A DNA stretch of 8,717 nt. Origin: Pseudomonadota bacterium (GTDB lineage: Bacteria; Desulfobacterota; Desulfobacteria; Desulfobacterales; Desulfosarcinaceae). The notes under the pieces are model-generated. The model saw only the letters and a program-made list of their open reading frames with translations, made no database searches and was not told the origin of the DNA. The stretch lies in assembly GCA_023435265.1 (NCBI GenBank), contig JAEYRZ010000172.1, positions 1 through 8,717 on the forward strand. Direction: 5' to 3'. A program made the translations under genes and the position numbers. This document shows positions 5,399 through 8,717 of this stretch, one piece after another (position 1 is the stretch's first letter; every line of letters begins with the position of its first letter).

Positions 5399-6790
5399 TC
5401 AGCCGCGGTATTTGTCTGCGGGGATATCGTAACGCCGCATGATCTGCTGCAGGGCCTGGCGCTCCATGCCCATCGCGCGGGCCGCCTGGGTCACATTGCC
5501 GTCACAGTTCGAAAGCAGGTGCCCGATATAAGCATGATTGAACTGCCGCAAGGTCGCCTCCTTGGCCTGCTTGTATGGAAGGCCCTGTAAAGACTGGTCC
5601 CACAGTCCCAGGCGCGAACCGTCGTTCTGAAAGCCGACATCGGCAGGATCGATGACCTCGTGTGGTGAAAAAAGGATTCCCCGGATAATCACGTTCTCCA
5701 TCTCGCGCACATTGCCTTCCCAATGGCGCCGCTGAAAAAGGGACATCAATTCAGGAGAAATCGATTTGCCCGGCCGGTTCAACTCGGCGCTGTGTTTTTG
5801 CAGCAGATGATCCGCCAGCACGGGTATGTCTTCGGGCCTTTCGCGCAAGGGCGGCAGATGGATGGGCAGCACGTTCAGACGGTAGAAGACATCTTCACGG
5901 AACTCCCGGTTGCGGATTTTGGCCTTTAAATCCTGGTTGGTCGAGGCCACGATGCGCACATTCACATGGATCGGCCGGGCGTCGCCCAGCGGCTTGATCT
6001 CCTTCTCCTGCAGGACACGCAGCAACTTGGTCTGAATGGCGGGACTGATGTCTCCGATTTCGTCCAGGAAAATGGTACCGCCGTCGGCCTCCTGAAAGAG
6101 CCCGCGCTTGTTCTGGGTGGCGTGCGTAAAGGCCCCCTTCTTGTAACCGAAAAGTTCGCTTTCAAGGATGTTCTCAGGCACGGTGGGGCAGTTGACCGCG
6201 ATGTAGGGGCCGTCGTTCCGATCGCTCAGACCGTGAATCGCCCGGGCGGTCAAGTCCTTGCCGGTTCCGGACTCGCCCGTGATCAGGACCGTATGATCCG
6301 TCTTGGCCACCATGCGGATGGTCTCGAAAACCCGCTGCATCGCAGGGCTCTTGCCCACCAGGCGTTCGAGCGTAAATGGATCGCGGCATTGGGTCTGCAA
6401 TCGACGGTTTTCCGAGATCAGGCGGCTGCGTTCCAGTGCTTTTTCGATCCGCAGCACCAGCGCATCCAGTTCGAACGGCTTGGTGATAAAATCGTAGGCG
6501 CCGCCGCGCATCGATTCGACCGCCATATCGATATGGCCGTACGCTGTCATCATCACCACCGTCTGCAGGGGATAGTCGCGCCGGATCAGTTGCAGTAACT
6601 CCAGACCGTCCATGCCCGGCATCTTGATATCGGCCAGTACGAGGTCGAAGCGCTTGCGGGCGAGCGTCTGTAAGGCCGCTTCTCCCGAAGGCGCCGTTTC
6701 CACAATGCATTTCAGATCGGGAACCAGGCTGCGCGATAACAGTTGCAGCATGTCCGGCTCATCGTCGACGATCAGGATGGAAGGCTGCAT
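5399..6790 (-). CDS. NtrC-family sigma-54-dependent response regulator
   Basis: This is a 463-residue transcription activator of the receiver / AAA+ / Fis-HTH type, the normal length for the family. The receiver domain (1-120) has the acidic pair Asp9-Asp10, phosphoacceptor Asp54, Thr82 and Lys104. The AAA+ domain (about 142-385) has the LVGKSPAMQ entry, Walker A TGESGTGKD (171-179), Walker B GGTIFLDEIGD (237-247), Arg304 in FYRLNVLP and the WEGNVRE sensor 2 region (Arg362). The C-terminal Fis-type helix-turn-helix (about 415-456) includes GNVTQAARAMGMERQAL. The sigma-54 contact loop reads GAFTHA (219-224), with His223 in place of the usual Gly. The ATG at 6790 starts 4 bases after the kinase stop, with GGAGAG before it, so the two are cotranscribed and should be cognate partners. 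Target promoters are unknown; one near-sigma-54 motif lies at 4801. Confidence 0.96.
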   Translation of the reverse strand: MQPSILIVDDEPDMLQLLSRSLVPDLKCIVETAPSGEAALQTLARKRFDLVLADIKMPGMDGLELLQLIRRDYPLQTVVMMTAYGHIDMAVESMRGGAYDFITKPFELDALVLRIEKALERSRLISENRRLQTQCRDPFTLERLVGKSPAMQRVFETIRMVAKTDHTVLITGESGTGKDLTARAIHGLSDRNDGPYIAVNCPTVPENILESELFGYKKGAFTHATQNKRGLFQEADGGTIFLDEIGDISPAIQTKLLRVLQEKEIKPLGDARPIHVNVRIVASTNQDLKAKIRNREFREDVFYRLNVLPIHLPPLRERPEDIPVLADHLLQKHSAELNRPGKSISPELMSLFQRRHWEGNVREMENVIIRGILFSPHEVIDPADVGFQNDGSRLGLWDQSLQGLPYKQAKEATLRQFNHAYIGHLLSNCDGNVTQAARAMGMERQALQQIMRRYDIPADKYRG

Positions 6791-6794
6791 CCGG

Positions 6795-8300
6795 TTATCT
6801 CTCCGACTCGGCGGTTGGGGCGGGAATCGGCAGGTGCACGCTGAAAGTGGACCCGCAACCCGGCGTACTGGCCACCTTGATGTCCCCGCCGTGATTTTTA
6901 ATGATGCCGTAGCTGACCGATAAACCCAGGCCGGTACCCTTCCCCGTGGGTTTGGTCGTAAAGAAAGGGTCGAAAATCCGCGCCATATTCTGCGGCTCGA
7001 TGCCGCTTCCGGTATCCTGGACGCTGATCACCGCCTCGTGTTTCCTCGAATTCAGGTGGGTGCGCAGCGTTATCGTTCCCTCGCCCGAAATCGCGTGCAC
7101 GGCGTTCATGATCAGGTTGATCAAGACTTGTTTGATCTTCTTCTCATCCAGAAGCAGGGCTGCCAGGCGGTAATCATAATCGGTTTCGAGGCGGATGCGG
7201 TCCGGCTTCGCGTGTTGGCGAATGAAATGCAGCACGTCTTCGATGATTTCCCGCACATCGAGCACTTCTTTTTTGGGCTGGGAGGTGCGGGCAAAACTGA
7301 GCAGGTCTTCTACAATGGATTTGCAGTGACGGACGTGTTTCTCCACCGTACGCAGGTCATCGCGCCGCTGAGACCCGTTCGGCTCCTGGCGCAGCATGAG
7401 CTGGGTATAGCCCAGCATGATGCCGAGCGGGTTGTTGATCTCGTGCGCGATGCCGGCCGAAAGCTCGCCGATGGAGGCCAGCTTGTCGGCCTGGGCCATC
7501 TGTTCCCGGATCAGACGCTGCTGCTCGATATCCTTGACCAGAAAGTGGATGGTGTCGTCACCGCTGCCGGCCTTGCTGCCGCTGAGCAATACCCTCAGGC
7601 GGTTGCCGTCGGCGGTCACGAGATCCAGTTCGGTGCTGGAACTAAACCCCTGGCGGTTGATATCGTCACCGATGGCCCGCCACTTCTGCGGGTCTGGAAT
7701 GAAATCACGGAAACTGCGATCCATCGGCAAGGCACCTGGTTGCAGGCCGAGCATCTCGAACCCCGCTGGATTGAGGTCTAAGATTCGGCCGTCCGCTCCA
7801 GTGGTCAGGATCATATCCTTGGATGCCTCGAAAATACTGCGGTAGCGCGCCTCCGAAAGCGTCAGGGCGGCGGTGCGCTCGTTGACCCGCTTTTCGAGAT
7901 TCTGATTCATGAAGAGCAAATCTCCGTGGGCGCGCTGCAGTGCCTGGCGATCGCGCACCATGCCCTGATAAACGGTCCAGGTCCGTTCGAAAAAAAGGGT
8001 CAGTCCGCCCACCACCATGAAGGCCAGGCTGTTGATGGCGCCGCTGTAGGGACGCAGTACTTCCCAATATTCCCGACGATCGAGAAGGATCAACACCTGT
8101 TTGACGATATGCCCGACGGAACGTGAAACCGCGAACAGGCTCAGGGCCAGGCTGACCCACAACAGGTAAGCCCAGACGATGTTGTGCGGATCGCGCCGCC
8201 GCAGGCGCGAGGCGTAATGGACGCAGAACATTGACAGGATGATCAGCACCAGCGCGCCGCCGACATCGATCAACCATACGGGCAGGTAGTTGGCGGTCAT
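6795..8300 (-). CDS. Membrane PAS-domain histidine kinase
   Basis: This 501-residue sensor kinase autophosphorylates on ATP and should phosphorylate the adjacent regulator. The N-terminus has three likely membrane helices (about 8-28, 41-60, 87-105) with no large periplasmic domain. They carry an SRSVGH motif (59-64) and several aromatic residues. A charged coiled coil (about 110-150) leads to a PAS domain (about 150-260, with LDLNPAGFEMLG). The HisKA domain has the H-box AHEINNPLG with phosphoacceptor His286. The ATPase domain has an N-box (395-403, NLIMNAVHA), the G1 motif DTGSGI (429-434), the F-box FDPFFTTK (443-450) and the G2 motif GKGTGLGLS (453-461). All catalytic motifs are intact. 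The ATG at 8300 overlaps the upstream stop as ATGA, after a G-rich site. The signal is unknown; membrane-embedded or cytosolic sensing is likelier than periplasmic. Confidence 0.95.
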   Translation of the reverse strand: MTANYLPVWLIDVGGALVLIILSMFCVHYASRLRRRDPHNIVWAYLLWVSLALSLFAVSRSVGHIVKQVLILLDRREYWEVLRPYSGAINSLAFMVVGGLTLFFERTWTVYQGMVRDRQALQRAHGDLLFMNQNLEKRVNERTAALTLSEARYRSIFEASKDMILTTGADGRILDLNPAGFEMLGLQPGALPMDRSFRDFIPDPQKWRAIGDDINRQGFSSSTELDLVTADGNRLRVLLSGSKAGSGDDTIHFLVKDIEQQRLIREQMAQADKLASIGELSAGIAHEINNPLGIMLGYTQLMLRQEPNGSQRRDDLRTVEKHVRHCKSIVEDLLSFARTSQPKKEVLDVREIIEDVLHFIRQHAKPDRIRLETDYDYRLAALLLDEKKIKQVLINLIMNAVHAISGEGTITLRTHLNSRKHEAVISVQDTGSGIEPQNMARIFDPFFTTKPTGKGTGLGLSVSYGIIKNHGGDIKVASTPGCGSTFSVHLPIPAPTAESER

Positions 8301-8717
8301 GCGGGCGGCCCCCCGGGCTCATCCGACAACAGAGGCGTTTTCAGCAGCCGACGAAGCCCGAAAAAGAGATAGAGCAGGGCCGATACACACAGCAGGTTGT
8401 CCAATTTGCCGATGTAGTACACCACAGCCAGCCAGTCGTATCCCTCGGCCGTGGTGATCGTGATCATCATGTGGCCGATCCGTTCGGAACTGATCAAGTT
8501 GGACTGCTCGTCCAGCCAGTGAACCCCCATGGCGTCCAGGTTCCAGGCGATGAAGAAGTACGCTGCATAGCGGATGTGGCGCCAACCGGGAAGAACTGCC
8601 AGGCGCCATTTGTGCAGCCAGTAGATAAGGAAGCCCATTGTGAGGGCGAAGAAGATATGCCCCAGCTGGTGGACGTAAAGGCCCTCCGGCGCGCCATGCT
8701 GCTGGGTCGCCCCGGCC
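8297..8717 (-). CDS. Multi-pass membrane protein upstream of the kinase (partial)
   Basis: The frame is open to the window edge, so the N-terminus is missing; 139 residues are visible. I see three likely membrane helices, at about visible residues 18-36, 50-68 and 93-120. The LYVHQLGH run before the first has histidines at 16 and 20, and WLHKW and WNLDAMGVHW follow. The methionine at 8638 lies within the first membrane helix, so it is very unlikely to be the true start. I do not know the family. The stop overlaps the kinase start by 4 bases (ATGA), which implies translational coupling and suggests that the protein works with the kinase as a sensor or accessory subunit. The intramembrane histidine and aromatic content would fit a cofactor- or quinone-related sensor, but this is a guess. 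Confidence 0.8.
   Translation of the reverse strand, partial: AGATQQHGAPEGLYVHQLGHIFFALTMGFLIYWLHKWRLAVLPGWRHIRYAAYFFIAWNLDAMGVHWLDEQSNLISSERIGHMMITITTAEGYDWLAVVYYIGKLDNLLCVSALLYLFFGLRRLLKTPLLSDEPGGPPA

Noticed and set aside
5966..6598. Plus-strand frame of 210 codons
   Set aside because: Antisense to the response regulator, which has complete family motifs.

Overview
The window looks like chromosomal DNA from a Gram-negative, GC-rich anaerobe. Desulfobacterota, perhaps a Desulfobacterales sulfate reducer, is my best guess. This rests on general protein character and on the density of sigma-54-type signalling genes, not on any diagnostic marker. There are no mobile elements, tRNAs, rRNAs or CRISPR arrays.

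Left block, minus strand, read from about 4860 down to about 393: enolase (eno), a secreted LolA-like protein of unknown role, and CTP synthase (pyrG). They look like one transcription unit of housekeeping genes. About 600 bases past pyrG hold no recognisable gene. That stretch does hold a compact structured element on the same strand: two tandem hairpins, then a branched three-way-junction stem closed by 11 base pairs and followed at once by a T-tract. It is either an elaborate intrinsic terminator of the eno-pyrG unit or a small RNA with its own terminator. A weak 60-codon reading frame lies further downstream.

Middle: the region from 4601 to about 4935 separates eno (leftward) from a small winged-helix-like protein with a charged coiled-coil tail (rightward). 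It contains a perfect 10-bp inverted repeat whose two arms each carry a consensus TTGACA box facing inward. A near-sigma-54 -24/-12 motif overlaps the rightward box. This looks like a shared control region for both genes.

Right block, minus strand, read from the right edge down to 5399: a multi-pass membrane protein cut by the window edge, a membrane-bound PAS histidine kinase, and an NtrC-family response regulator. The first two overlap by ATGA and the last two are 4 bases apart, so this is a tightly coupled operon. The likely flow is: a membrane input (the partial protein and/or the kinase's own membrane segments and PAS domain) drives autophosphorylation of the kinase at His286. The phosphate then passes to Asp54 of the regulator, whose AAA+ domain would activate sigma-54 promoters. 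The regulator has GAFTHA in place of the canonical GAFTGA sigma-54 contact loop. This operon ends head-to-head (convergent) with the winged-helix gene, with a hairpin between the two stops.
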